Position numbers and translations under genes: made by a program. The notes beneath the pieces are model-generated. The model did not search any database, was not told the origin of the DNA, and saw only the letters and a list, made by a program, of their open reading frames with translations. Below are positions 41,670-50,089 of a stretch of 64,000 nt of DNA, piece after piece; within the stretch, counting starts at the first letter, position 1, and each line of letters starts with the position of its first letter. Origin of the DNA: G051132615 sp051132615 (GTDB taxonomy: Bacteria > Pseudomonadota > Gammaproteobacteria > Burkholderiales > Neisseriaceae); NCBI RefSeq assembly GCF_051132615.1, contig NZ_CP152375.1:2728001-2792000 (forward strand), read 5' to 3'.

Positions 41670-43241
41670 ATGTCTGAAAATAACAGTGCTCAACGTAAAG
41701 AGGTAAGATGGGGTGTTTTTATTCCATTATTCATTTTTATTTTGGCAGCAGTGCTTATTGGTATTTTCAATAATGCATTACTATTAGAATACTCTAAATC
41801 ATTTTTTAACTGGTCATTGCAATCTTTTGGATGGTTATATCAATGGATTTCTATGATCGCGCTGGTTGTCGTTTCTGTTTTGGCTTTTTCAAAATATGGT
41901 GATATTCGTATTGGTGGTAAAAATGCCAAAGCAAAGTTTTCTTTTGCTAAATGGTTTGGTATGGCTCTAAGTAGCGGTATTGCTACTGGCTTGATTACTT
42001 ATGGTGTAAATGAACCGATTATTTATTTTGGTAATGTTTATGGGGAGCTTAATACGTTAGGCGTGACACCAGGAGAACATCAAACTGCGATTTGGTCTTT
42101 GGCTAGGGTATTTTATAACTGGAGTTTTGTTCCCTATGCTATGTATACTCTTGCAGGTGTTGCTGCAGCTTATATGTACTATAATCGGAAAGAACGTCTT
42201 TCAGTTTCTTCTACCTTAAGACCGCTTTTTGGTCGACATATGGATAAAAAGGGGGCTGCCAGTGTCATTGATACCCTAGCTTCTTTAGCCATTATTTTAG
42301 GCTTGTCGTCAGGTTTAGGTACTGGCTTGGCTTTGGTTATTACTGGCTTAAAAATGGTTTACGATGTTGATGTAGGTATCCCAACTTGGATTATTTTAGG
42401 GGCAGCCACAACATTCGTGTTTACTTTTTCTTCTTATATTGGTTTGGATAAAGGTTTTAAAATTCTGGCTGATATTAAAAGTAAGCTGTTATATGTATTA
42501 TTAATCTTACTATTTGTGTGCGGTCCTACCATTTACATCTTGCGCACTTCTACTGCAGGTATGGCCGTTTGGTTGGATAATTTCTTCTTATGGGGGCTTG
42601 ACCCAATTGATATTGGTGGTGAGGCCTTAACTCAATGGTGGACTTTGTTTGATTGGGCTGTGTGGATTGCTTATGCTCCTTTAATGGGTTTATTCCTTGC
42701 GATGATTTCTTATGGTAGAACCATTCGTCAGTTTATTATTATTAACTGGATTTTACCTTCCATTTTTGCACTGGTTTGGTTTGGTGTATGGGGTGGAACA
42801 GGTTTGAATTTACAAGAAACTGGTGCCGTAGATTTGGTTGGGGTGATTAAAGAAAATGGTGCTGTTGCTGGTCTTTGGACATTCTTGCAAAATTTACCTT
42901 TACATTTAGGTGTGGTTATTATCCCTGTTTTATTGGTGTTAAGTTTGTTTGCTTATGCAGTTGCCGCGAACAGTATGACTACAACCATTGCGGGTATGTG
43001 TATGAAAAATGTCCCCATTGGAGAAGAAGCTCCAGCATATCAAAGGATTGTTTGGGGGGTGTTAATTGGTTCTATTTCCATTATCATGGGCGCTTTTGGT
43101 GGTGGTGCACAAGGTATTGATGGCATTAAATACTTAGCGGCAGCAGGGGGATTTTCTGTCTTGTTTGTCTTTGCTCTTCAGGTTGTATCAATTATTAAAA
43201 TGTTTTTTGTTGATAAAATTGTGGAGGATGTTGAACCTTAA
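41670..43241 (+). CDS. BCCT-family betaine transporter
   Basis: 523-aa inner-membrane transporter with 12 predicted spans. BCCT signatures: the Trp-rich YNWSFVPYAMYTLAG region, SSGLGTGLALV with the glycine-rich unwound helix, and TLFDWAVWIAYAPLMGLFLAMISYGRTIRQF. BCCT members carry quaternary ammonium compounds (betaine, choline, carnitine). It follows the MIO-less lyase by about 100 bp with only weak structure between, so both probably come from the sigma-54 promoter. It likely imports the lyase substrate. No long C-terminal osmosensing tail, so a catabolic rather than osmotic role is plausible. Confidence 0.92.
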   Translation: MSENNSAQRKEVRWGVFIPLFIFILAAVLIGIFNNALLLEYSKSFFNWSLQSFGWLYQWISMIALVVVSVLAFSKYGDIRIGGKNAKAKFSFAKWFGMALSSGIATGLITYGVNEPIIYFGNVYGELNTLGVTPGEHQTAIWSLARVFYNWSFVPYAMYTLAGVAAAYMYYNRKERLSVSSTLRPLFGRHMDKKGAASVIDTLASLAIILGLSSGLGTGLALVITGLKMVYDVDVGIPTWIILGAATTFVFTFSSYIGLDKGFKILADIKSKLLYVLLILLFVCGPTIYILRTSTAGMAVWLDNFFLWGLDPIDIGGEALTQWWTLFDWAVWIAYAPLMGLFLAMISYGRTIRQFIIINWILPSIFALVWFGVWGGTGLNLQETGAVDLVGVIKENGAVAGLWTFLQNLPLHLGVVIIPVLLVLSLFAYAVAANSMTTTIAGMCMKNVPIGEEAPAYQRIVWGVLIGSISIIMGAFGGGAQGIDGIKYLAAAGGFSVLFVFALQVVSIIKMFFVDKIVEDVEP

Positions 43242-43262
43242 TCCACAGCTTTAAGATATGAG

Positions 43263-43303
43263 AAAAAGCCAAAAGGAACATTTAGTATTCCTTTTGGCTT
43301 TTT
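43263..43303 (+). terminator. Rho-independent terminator of the lyase-BCCT operon
   Basis: 16-bp perfect stem (43263-43278 with 43288-43303), 9-nt loop; symmetrical A/T tracts let it also stop the convergent P-type ATPase transcript. Confidence 0.92.
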
Positions 43304-43364
43304 AGTTATAAAGGCATTAGCCATTGAATGCGTTTGCTAAGATGATCTTAATAAGAACTCGCAA

Positions 43365-45434
43365 TTATTTCTTGGATCCATTTCGTGCCAAAAGAGCCCG
43401 TAGCAGTACACTGATGGTGGTTCCATTGTGTAATAAGGCGCTACTAGCGGGAGATAGATGTCCTAACGCTGCTGCCAACATAATGCCTGTATTGATCCAT
43501 TCCGTAATTTTAATATTGCTGCTAACCAGTTTCATTGCTTCTAGGGCTAATTGCCTGGCTGTGAGTACTCCTATTAAAGAGTCTTGTAATAAGACTGCAT
43601 CGGCAGCTTGTTGTGCCAGCTCAGTACTTTTTTGCATAGCAAGCCCAATATCTGCTTGAGTGAGTACGGGGGCATCATTGACACCATCACCAACAAACCA
43701 GACTTTTTTCCCTTGAGCTTGTAATTGTTTCACAATGTTTACTTTATCTTCAGGAGAAGCCTGAGCAATTACTTCATCTATGCCAAGAGTATCCCCTAAT
43801 TCTTTTGCTTTACTGTATTTGTCACCCGTTAATAATACTGTGTGCTTAATGTTTAATTGTTTTAATTGTTTAATAACTTCAAAAGCTTCTTCTCTTATAT
43901 GGTCTTTTAAGCCAATCATGCCACTTAAGCGGCCATCTAGGCTGATATAAAGTAAATGTCTGGCAGAATACTCATAAGGTTCTATTTGTGCTTCATAAGG
44001 GGCAAAGTCAATATCGTGATGTTTTTCTAAAAAGTGCCTACTGCCAATTACCATTGCATGTTCATCAAGTTCACACATTAGGCCATGGGCAATCACATAT
44101 TCCACTTCTCCATGATCTATATGAGGCAAGTTATGTGTACCTGCAGCTTGCACAATAGCAGCTGCTAAAGGGTGATTACTGTGTTCTTCTACTGAGGCGG
44201 CAATGGCCAGTAAGTCTTCTGCCCAAACATGTTCAGAATCAAAACTCACGACATCAGTAACCAACATATCTCCATGGGTTAACGTACCTGTTTTATCAAA
44301 TACAATAGTGTCAACGTCCGCTAATTGTTCTATGGCATGGCCACCTTTTAATAACAAGCCATTTTGTGCTGCACGGTACATAATTGATTTAAACGCAATT
44401 GGTGTGCTTAGTTTTAAAGCACATGAGTAATCAACTAAAAAAACAGATGCCAACCGATTGATGTCTTGAGTTAAAGCAAAAACAGAAGCACCTGCTGCCA
44501 GAGTAATCAATACTCGTCGATCAGCCATTTGTTGGGTAACTTGTTGGGTATAACTGCGTTGGCTCAATGAGTCGATAATAAATTGGCGAATATGTGCTGT
44601 ACTGGATTCAGCGCCTACCTTTTCTGCCTGAACAACAATATTGCCTTCTTGTATGACTGTACCAGAATAAACCCAAGCTCCTTTGCTTCGTCTGACAGGT
44701 AGGCTTTCCCCAGTCATTGTTGCTTGGTTGATCAGAGCAAGGCCACTAATGATTGTGCCATCTGCAACAATCATATCTCCTGGACCAAGTATCATAAGGT
44801 CATTTTTACGTAGGTCATCAGTATTGATGTAGATTTCTTTATTTTTTCTTTTTATCCAAACTTTAGCTGATTTGGGGTGCATCAACTCAGTAAGTAATTC
44901 ATCTGAACGTCGAGTTGTTTGTTGTTCCATATACTCACCGAAGGTCAGTAAAGACTGGGTGAGCATGGCTGTACGATAATCTTGCCGAAAAAGAGATAAG
45001 CTTAATGCTAAAGCATCCAATACTTCAACGGTAAGTTGTTTGTGTGAGAGTTCAGTAAAGCCTTCTATAATTGTAGGGGCAGTTAATGTCGCAGCAGTTA
45101 GAATGGCGATTTTTTTTGGTAAAAATTGCGTTGCAGCCAATCCAATAAGATTCATTAAATTGTCTGCGCCGCAGTATTCTGTTTCATACGCTGTTTGAGT
45201 GATATTTTCCCAAATAAGATTACTTAAGGCGTGCTGTAGCTGTTCTATAGATATTGTGTGAATATCATACTCAATGACCACTGAAGCAGCCTCTGGTCTA
45301 AGACGTACATTTTTAACACCTGTTAATGCAGCAAGATATAAATGTAACCCGCCAGCGGCGTGCTTATATTGTTTTAAATCAGGCACACGAAAACGTACAC
45401 GTCCTGGAATTTGGTGTATGACAGAAACAGCCAT
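43365..45434 (-). CDS. P1B-type metal ATPase, FezB-like (ferrosome type)
   Basis: 689-aa heavy-metal P-type ATPase from ATG 45434. The N-terminal HMA-like domain (about 1-75) has PGRVRFRV where copper/zinc pumps have CxxC. The transmembrane metal motif is SCALKLSTP (337-345) instead of CPC. Catalytic parts are intact: TGES (241-244), DKTGTLT with phosphorylated Asp380, an HP dipeptide in EHSNHPLAAA, and GDGVNDAPVL. The SCA motif and RxR HMA fit the P1B-6 group, whose FezB members build iron-storing ferrosomes. The five small genes around it support this; iron as substrate is inferred. Last gene of the operon. Confidence 0.82.
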   Translation of the reverse strand: MAVSVIHQIPGRVRFRVPDLKQYKHAAGGLHLYLAALTGVKNVRLRPEAASVVIEYDIHTISIEQLQHALSNLIWENITQTAYETEYCGADNLMNLIGLAATQFLPKKIAILTAATLTAPTIIEGFTELSHKQLTVEVLDALALSLSLFRQDYRTAMLTQSLLTFGEYMEQQTTRRSDELLTELMHPKSAKVWIKRKNKEIYINTDDLRKNDLMILGPGDMIVADGTIISGLALINQATMTGESLPVRRSKGAWVYSGTVIQEGNIVVQAEKVGAESSTAHIRQFIIDSLSQRSYTQQVTQQMADRRVLITLAAGASVFALTQDINRLASVFLVDYSCALKLSTPIAFKSIMYRAAQNGLLLKGGHAIEQLADVDTIVFDKTGTLTHGDMLVTDVVSFDSEHVWAEDLLAIAASVEEHSNHPLAAAIVQAAGTHNLPHIDHGEVEYVIAHGLMCELDEHAMVIGSRHFLEKHHDIDFAPYEAQIEPYEYSARHLLYISLDGRLSGMIGLKDHIREEAFEVIKQLKQLNIKHTVLLTGDKYSKAKELGDTLGIDEVIAQASPEDKVNIVKQLQAQGKKVWFVGDGVNDAPVLTQADIGLAMQKSTELAQQAADAVLLQDSLIGVLTARQLALEAMKLVSSNIKITEWINTGIMLAAALGHLSPASSALLHNGTTISVLLRALLARNGSKK

Positions 45435-45443
45435 CAAAATACC

Positions 45444-45737
45444 TTATTTTTTACGATAAAAATCAAGTTCCGCTTGTGCATCAGCTAAACGTTCTTTTAA
45501 TTCTTCCACTTCACCACGTACAGAACCCCACATATTTTGTGCAGTTGAGCCGATGTTTTGTCGCACAGCTTTATTTGATAATAAATAAGCAACCGCCGCA
45601 CCAGCAATAATCCCTGTAATTAAATGGCTGCGGTTATTGGCATTTTGATAAGCGGTTTGCTGTGGCTGATTTGGTGCCTGTGGGTAAGGAGGATAATAAT
45701 AAGGATAAGGTGGGTATGCATTATTTTGGTTGCTCAT
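45444..45737 (-). CDS. Small membrane protein with Pro/Tyr-rich N-terminus (ferrosome cluster)
   Basis: 97 aa from ATG 45737 (AAAGGA upstream), overlapping the previous gene's end by 17 bp. Three parts: a disordered Pro/Tyr/Gln N-terminus (about 1-35), a glycine-zipper helix GIIAGAAVAYLLSNKAVRQ (about 44-62), and a charged coiled-coil-like tail EVEELKERLADAQAELDFYRK. The helix has the same GAAxAxxLSNxxVRQ pattern as the 227-aa protein at 46039, so the two are probably related. YtxH-like by general build. Likely associates with or bends membrane; no enzyme motif. Confidence 0.78.
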   Translation of the reverse strand: MSNQNNAYPPYPYYYPPYPQAPNQPQQTAYQNANNRSHLITGIIAGAAVAYLLSNKAVRQNIGSTAQNMWGSVRGEVEELKERLADAQAELDFYRKK

Positions 45738-46032
45738 TTTTGTTTCCTTTAATTGAATCAATTAAATATAAGCCCGCAGCAGCAGTACTTAATACAGTTA
45801 GCATGGTTAAAACAGGGCGTCCTGCTGTCGCATTGGCAACATACATTGCTGCTCCACTGACTACTCCTGCTTTTGCTGCGTCTTTAACGACTTTACACGT
45901 CGTTTCTTGAATGCTTTGTTCACCTTGTTGTTGGCGTTTCCAGTTTTCTACACCAGAAGCAATACCGCCAACCAAGGCTCCTGCAATCATGGCTCTGTTG
46001 TGTACTTTCAGTTGTGTACCGTTGTTACTCAT
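45721..46032 (-). CDS. Small Gly/Ala-rich membrane protein (ferrosome cluster)
   Basis: 103 aa with three stretches of Gly/Ala-rich hydrophobic helix: AMIAGALVGGIASGV, AAKAGVVSGAAMYVANATAG and TMLTVLSTAAAGLYLIDSI. Together they suggest an integral membrane protein with tight helix packing, as in magnetosome or glycine-zipper proteins. A charged stretch (ENWKRQQQGEQSIQETTCK) links the first and second. GAGGAA upstream of ATG 46032. No known family recognised; its place in the operon is the best clue. Confidence 0.72.
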   Translation of the reverse strand: MSNNGTQLKVHNRAMIAGALVGGIASGVENWKRQQQGEQSIQETTCKVVKDAAKAGVVSGAAMYVANATAGRPVLTMLTVLSTAAAGLYLIDSIKGNKNEQPK

Positions 46033-46038
46033 GATGTT

Positions 46039-46722
46039 TTATTCCTCAGTTTTTGTTGTTGCAGTTTTAGTTGTCCGTGTTGTTCTTTTTGTTGCTGCTG
46101 TTTTTCTGGTTGTTTTAGCTGGTGTAGCTGATTTGGTGGCTACTTTTTTGGGTGCCGCTTGTTTTGCTTCTTTGTGCTCAGTAACTGATTGCTGAAAACC
46201 CTCTTTACCTGCTTTTAATGTGTCTCGAAAAATTTCACTGGAAGTTGTCACGGTTTCTTTTGCTGTATCTGCTGTATTAACTGCTGCATCTTTTACTTTA
46301 ACACCAGCTGTTTTAAGTATGTCGCCTGCATTGAAAAACAAATTTAAGAAAGTTTGGCGTACATTTTCATTGCTTAAAATCAGCGCAGCTGCGGCACCAA
46401 TCATCGCGCCTTTCCAAAATTCTTTATCGTCCACACCAATTGTACTGATGATATTTTTTAATAGGCCAGATTGCTCACCCATTAAATTATCAACCATCCC
46501 TTGTGCTTGTGCTGTGATATCAAATTGAGGAGCAGTCGCTTGTTGTTGAGGAGGGTTTTGTTGCGGCATCTGCATATTATTTGGTGGGTATGGATAAGGC
46601 CAAACTGGAGGCCAGCCATAACCTTGCATTTGTTGTTGCATATGCGGTGGGTATGGGTAACCAAAGGGCGGCATACCTTGAAAAGGGATATTTTGTTGTT
46701 CATTCTGATTATCGTGACTCAT
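46039..46722 (-). CDS. Pro/Tyr/Gln-rich protein with glycine-zipper helix and Lys/Thr tail (ferrosome cluster)
   Basis: 227 aa. Residues 1-65 are low-complexity Pro, Tyr, Gln, Met and Trp (repeats of YPYPP type). About 85-125 contains one amphipathic helix and the hydrophobic FWKGAMIGAAAALILSNENVRQ. From about 130 there is a long alpha-helical stretch (AKETVTTSSEIFRDTLKAG). The last 40 residues are almost only Lys, Thr, Ala and Arg (KTTRKTAATKRTTRTTKTA), like histone-type tails. The shared helix motif and the similar N-terminus link it to the 97-aa protein two genes on. A scaffold or membrane-organising role is guessed. Confidence 0.75.
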   Translation of the reverse strand: MSHDNQNEQQNIPFQGMPPFGYPYPPHMQQQMQGYGWPPVWPYPYPPNNMQMPQQNPPQQQATAPQFDITAQAQGMVDNLMGEQSGLLKNIISTIGVDDKEFWKGAMIGAAAALILSNENVRQTFLNLFFNAGDILKTAGVKVKDAAVNTADTAKETVTTSSEIFRDTLKAGKEGFQQSVTEHKEAKQAAPKKVATKSATPAKTTRKTAATKRTTRTTKTATTKTEE

Positions 46723-46724
46723 AT

Positions 46725-47066
46725 TTATCTCTCTTTCTGATCAATGTAGGGTTCTACTAAAGACAGTAATGATGTTAGGGCTACTTGTGCCTGTTGAGTA
46801 TTACTATTAAACAATTGTTCCAATAAATCGGGTGGAATGACCTGACTATCATATTCAATTAATAAGCTGCCTGTTGTTTGGTTTAGCTGGTAGCCATATA
46901 ACGGTCCACTTTCCGAGCAATACTGATCAATTTGCGACAACTTGCCCTTGCTCAAAAAAGCCATTAACTTTTGATTAAATTTTAGACGAATTCGCCCAGG
47001 AATATGGTGTGCTAGATGTAAAGTGTTTTGTAATTGGTGTGACCAATGAGCAATATCTATGGCCAT
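46725..47066 (-). CDS. HMA-like domain protein (ferrosome cluster)
   Basis: 113 aa, first gene of the five-gene minus-strand operon. A single HMA-like ferredoxin fold in which HHIPGRIRLKFN replaces the CxxC metal loop, followed by YGYQLNQTTGSLLIEYD (the second half of the fold). The same GRxR replacement occurs in the ATPase N-terminus and in the divergent protein at 47195. FezC-type proteins of ferrosome clusters are the likely relatives, from memory. The next gene begins 2 bp after its stop. Confidence 0.75.
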   Translation of the reverse strand: MAIDIAHWSHQLQNTLHLAHHIPGRIRLKFNQKLMAFLSKGKLSQIDQYCSESGPLYGYQLNQTTGSLLIEYDSQVIPPDLLEQLFNSNTQQAQVALTSLLSLVEPYIDQKER

Positions 47067-47194
47067 TATTATTCTCGTTGCATGGTTAATATAATGTTTG
47101 AAATATACACTATATTATATGAACGATACAAATTTTTATGCTTTTAAGTTGTACTAAATCAAATTGAATTTATACCAGAAAAGATAGGGGTATT

Positions 47195-47665
47195 ATGCTT
47201 ATAAATTTATTTAAGAAATACTGGACAAAATGCAAATATAAATGTAAATTGTTATCATTATCGATTCGTTTGTTAAATGAAAGGTGTGAAGCCAAAATGG
47301 TTCCTTATCTACATCATACTCAAGGTCGAATTCGTATTCGTTCAGAGTTTATTCAAAAAAACCCAGTTTTGATTAAACAACATATTCAATATATTAGTAA
47401 ATTAAAGGGCATTCGTGAAGTGCTACACCGTCAGCGTTGTGGTTCGGTAACCATTTTATTTGATCACCACCAAGTAAAAGACAGTCATTTGCTTAAGAAA
47501 ACAGAACAATTTGGCTGGATTAATGCAGATAAACAGCCTGATACCATTAATCAAACTATACAAAATGGTGCTAAAAAAGCAATCAAAGGGATTGTTTTAG
47601 GATCTGTAAAGCGCAGTTTTGGCGCGCCAGTTGCAATGGTTGTAGCAGCGGCAATGGGTAAGTGA
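47195..47665 (+). CDS. HMA-like protein with basic N-terminus and hydrophobic C-terminus
   Basis: 156 aa from ATG 47195 (a start at 47297 is also possible and would remove a Lys/Cys-rich leader). The HMA-like part begins at YLHHTQGRIRIRSEF, again with GRIR in place of CxxC. It is followed by VTILFDHHQ and a C-terminal membrane-like helix KAIKGIVLGSVKRSFGAPVAMVVAAAMG. Divergent from the five-gene operon, sharing a 128-bp AT-rich gap, so probably part of the same system and co-regulated. Confidence 0.75.
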   Translation: MLINLFKKYWTKCKYKCKLLSLSIRLLNERCEAKMVPYLHHTQGRIRIRSEFIQKNPVLIKQHIQYISKLKGIREVLHRQRCGSVTILFDHHQVKDSHLLKKTEQFGWINADKQPDTINQTIQNGAKKAIKGIVLGSVKRSFGAPVAMVVAAAMGK

Positions 47666-47691
47666 TTTATTCGATTTTTCATTGGATTTAA

Positions 47692-47727
47692 ATAAAGGCT
47701 AAAGTTGATTCTTTAGCCTTTATTTTT
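47692..47727 (+). terminator. Rho-independent terminator
   Basis: 13-bp stem (47692-47704 with 47711-47723), 6-nt loop, T tail. It lies after the HMA-like gene and before the convergent elbB. Confidence 0.9.
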
Positions 47728-47759
47728 AAGCATAAAATGAGTTGCTGAGTATTGTGTGA

Positions 47760-48445
47760 TTATTTGAGTAAATTATTTAATCTTTCGATAGCCGCTTGAA
47801 TACTGGAAAATACCTCGGCAGCAGAAGCATTTTCATACATATATGCTGTGGCTGTGACTAAGCGATATTTGGTATCAATATGGCATTGATTAATCGGTTT
47901 TTCAATATGTTCTACGCCCCAATTGTTTAAGATATTTAAAAAATCCATACTTTGAGCACGAGTGCCAAAAGTAATTTGTTGCCCAGTTTGGCCAAATTCT
48001 TTAACTGCCATAGCCAATAATAATGGTGCAGCACAGACACCAACAATAGGTTTTTTCTGTACCAGAGCTTCTTTTAGTACTTTCGCAATGTCAGGTAGCA
48101 AACGAGCATTGATGCCTTTAGTGAAAAAATCTGTAAAATTTTTCACTGTACCAAAGCCACCAGCTAAAACGATTGCTTCATATTTTGTTGTATAGAGTTT
48201 TGCCAACGATTCTATTCTTCCACGAGCAAGACGAGCAGATTCAACTAAAATAGTGCGTTCATCAGATTTGTGGTATCTGTTGTCGGTGATTAATGGTGCC
48301 CGCTTGAGGTCTATCTGGTGCAAAAAAACAGGAGAAAATCCTTTTTGTTGTAAAACGATGTTTAGGCCAAACGCTTCAGTAATTTCAGTACCATCTAAAA
48401 AGCCACAACCAGATAATATTAAAGCTATTTTTTATTGTTTACCAT
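47760..48445 (-). pseudogene. elbB: ElbB-type glyoxalase (DJ-1/PfpI superfamily), frameshifted near the start
   Basis: From ATG 48445 (GGAG upstream) the frame reads Met-Val-Asn-Asn-Lys-Lys then a stop, directly at a run of six A (T6 on the plus strand at 48428-48433). Shifting by one base restores the ElbB start IALILSGCGFLDGTEI and then a long intact frame to 47760, with GGFGTVKNF and VGVCAAPLLLA (the nucleophile Cys). One extra A would repair it. The gene is therefore broken, phase-variable or mis-sequenced. ElbB proteins are glyoxalase-like DJ-1 relatives with a loose link to isoprenoid metabolism. Confidence 0.82.
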
Positions 48446-48625
48446 CTATTTCTCCAATAATTGTATATGAATTCATCAAGCCTTAACTGAGGAAAAAATT
48501 ATACTGTAAAGTAAGTTGGATATCAGAAAAATATCTTTTTGTTGGATAAATTGATAATTTTTTTGTTTTGAATATTTGTTTTTTATTTTAAATCATATCG
48601 TTTTCCTTTTTTTTAAAAAATGTTG

Positions 48626-48654
48626 TTGACTTAATATAACTACATATATATATT
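48626..48654 (+). promoter_or_regulatory. Sigma-70 promoter with AT palindromic tract before the ArsR gene
   Basis: TTGACT (48626-48631) and TATATT (48649-48654) spaced 17 bp, 8 bp before the start codon, implying a very short or absent leader. The spacer and -10 lie in an alternating AT tract that may be the operator of the encoded regulator. Confidence 0.6.
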
Positions 48655-48661
48655 TATAGTC

Positions 48662-48976
48662 ATGAAAAAAGAATACTCATTAAACCTACCTAATCACTGG
48701 GAAGATACTGCCTTAATATTTGAGGCAATAGGTTCTCCCATTCGTCAACGTATCTTATTGATTTTTGAAAAGGATGAAGAATTAACCATAAAAGAGATTG
48801 CATCGTTATTTTCTATTAGTAGAACGTCTATTGTATTTCATTTGAATATATTGGAAAAAGCAGGCATTTTACAAAAACGCTCATTTGGTAGAGAAGCACT
48901 CTATAAATTAAATGCACAGCCATTGGCAGGGGCATTGGCGTTAGTGCTTCAATATATTAAAGAAGAAATAGAATAA
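48662..48976 (+). CDS. ArsR/SmtB-fold winged-helix regulator without metal cysteines
   Basis: 104-aa HTH protein: EAIGSPIRQRILLIF, then IKEIASLFSISRTSIVFHLNILEKAGILQKRSFGREALYKLN, an ArsR-type winged helix with the recognition helix at SRTSIVFHL. It contains no Cys, so the classical metal sites of ArsR/CadC are absent and another signal must be used, if any. It is the first gene before a six-gene biosynthetic-looking run on the same strand, starting 70 bp downstream, and probably controls it. Confidence 0.85.
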   Translation: MKKEYSLNLPNHWEDTALIFEAIGSPIRQRILLIFEKDEELTIKEIASLFSISRTSIVFHLNILEKAGILQKRSFGREALYKLNAQPLAGALALVLQYIKEEIE

Positions 48977-49045
48977 TTTTAATAAACATATTTAATGTAA
49001 ACATATTGCTGATGTTATAGGCAAATTATTGATGAGATAAATGTT

Positions 49046-50089
49046 ATGGTATTTACAACTCAAGAAAAAAAACCTATTTTTCAGGAGGAGTCGTGTCGTT
49101 CTTCGTCCTTTCTTCCTTTGAAAATTATTTCAACAGGGGTCTCTGTGCCAGAGAATAAAATATATTCAGCGCAACTAGATCAGCAACTAAATAAAAAAAC
49201 AGGTTATACCGAAAAACGCTCAGGTATTCAGTATCGTTATCATTCAGACAATCAGGCATCACAAGCGCAGTTAGGAATAAAAGCATTGAATCATGCTTTG
49301 GCGCGAAACAAGATTGAACCTGAGTCGATTGATTTATTGATTTCTGCTTGCGCTATTCCTGTTCAGGTATTGCCTTATAATGCTGCACATTTATTACAGT
49401 TAAGTTGTTTACCTAAGGGCACCGCCAGCTTGGATGTGAATGTCAGCTGTGTCAGTTTTATTGCTGCTTTACATTTGGCTGCATGTTTGCTTAATTATGG
49501 TGGATATAAACGTATTGCCATTGTTTCTGCTGATTTGCCTTCTCGTGGGCTTGATTGGCAAGATGAAGAGTCATCCATTATTTTTGGTGATGGTGCTGCT
49601 TGTGCCATTGTTGAAAAAGGCGGTGGGCAAAGCGGAGTTCTTTCTTATTTATCAGAAACTTATACAGAAGGAATTGATTTATGTGAAGTTCGTGCAGGTG
49701 GTACACGTTGTAATCCACGTTCTGGTATGTCTGATGGTGATTTTTTATTTCGAATGAATGGAAAACCATTATTTAAATTAGCATCCTCTTTAATTGAGCC
49801 CTATTTAGAACGGTTATTAAAAGCCAGCGGCTTAGCTTTATCTGATATTGCTACAGTTGTGCCACATCAGGCTAGTCATTTATCTTTAGAACATATGCGT
49901 AAAAGGCTAGGGGTCACGTCAGAGGCATTAATTGATATTTACCGTTTTCGTGGCAATCAAGTATCGGCTTCTATTCCAACCGCTTTACATGAGGCTGTTG
50001 TGACAGGGCGTTTTCAACCTGAAAAACCAGTTATGCTTATTGGTACAGCTGCAGGTTTAGCATTTGCTGGTATGGTGTTGTTACCATGA
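49046..50089 (+). CDS. 3-oxoacyl-ACP synthase III-like enzyme (KAS III, FabH/OleA superfamily)
   Basis: 347-aa thiolase-fold condensing enzyme with an intact catalytic triad: Cys135 in VNVSCVSF, His274 in VPHQAS and Asn304 in FRGNQVSAS. The GDGAACAIVE segment is also conserved. It is unlikely to be the housekeeping FabH because it sits in a cluster with an epimerase, MBL hydrolase and adenylating enzyme; related enzymes make or join acyl chains head to head (OleA) or prime unusual acids. Its TGA overlaps the next ATG by four bases. Confidence 0.88.
   Translation: MVFTTQEKKPIFQEESCRSSSFLPLKIISTGVSVPENKIYSAQLDQQLNKKTGYTEKRSGIQYRYHSDNQASQAQLGIKALNHALARNKIEPESIDLLISACAIPVQVLPYNAAHLLQLSCLPKGTASLDVNVSCVSFIAALHLAACLLNYGGYKRIAIVSADLPSRGLDWQDEESSIIFGDGAACAIVEKGGGQSGVLSYLSETYTEGIDLCEVRAGGTRCNPRSGMSDGDFLFRMNGKPLFKLASSLIEPYLERLLKASGLALSDIATVVPHQASHLSLEHMRKRLGVTSEALIDIYRFRGNQVSASIPTALHEAVVTGRFQPEKPVMLIGTAAGLAFAGMVLLP

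Noticed and set aside
47089..47120. Fur box between the two halves of the ferrosome-like cluster
   Set aside because: There is an ATATAAT/ATTATAT inverted repeat, but its 18-bp spacing and sequence do not match the Fur consensus.
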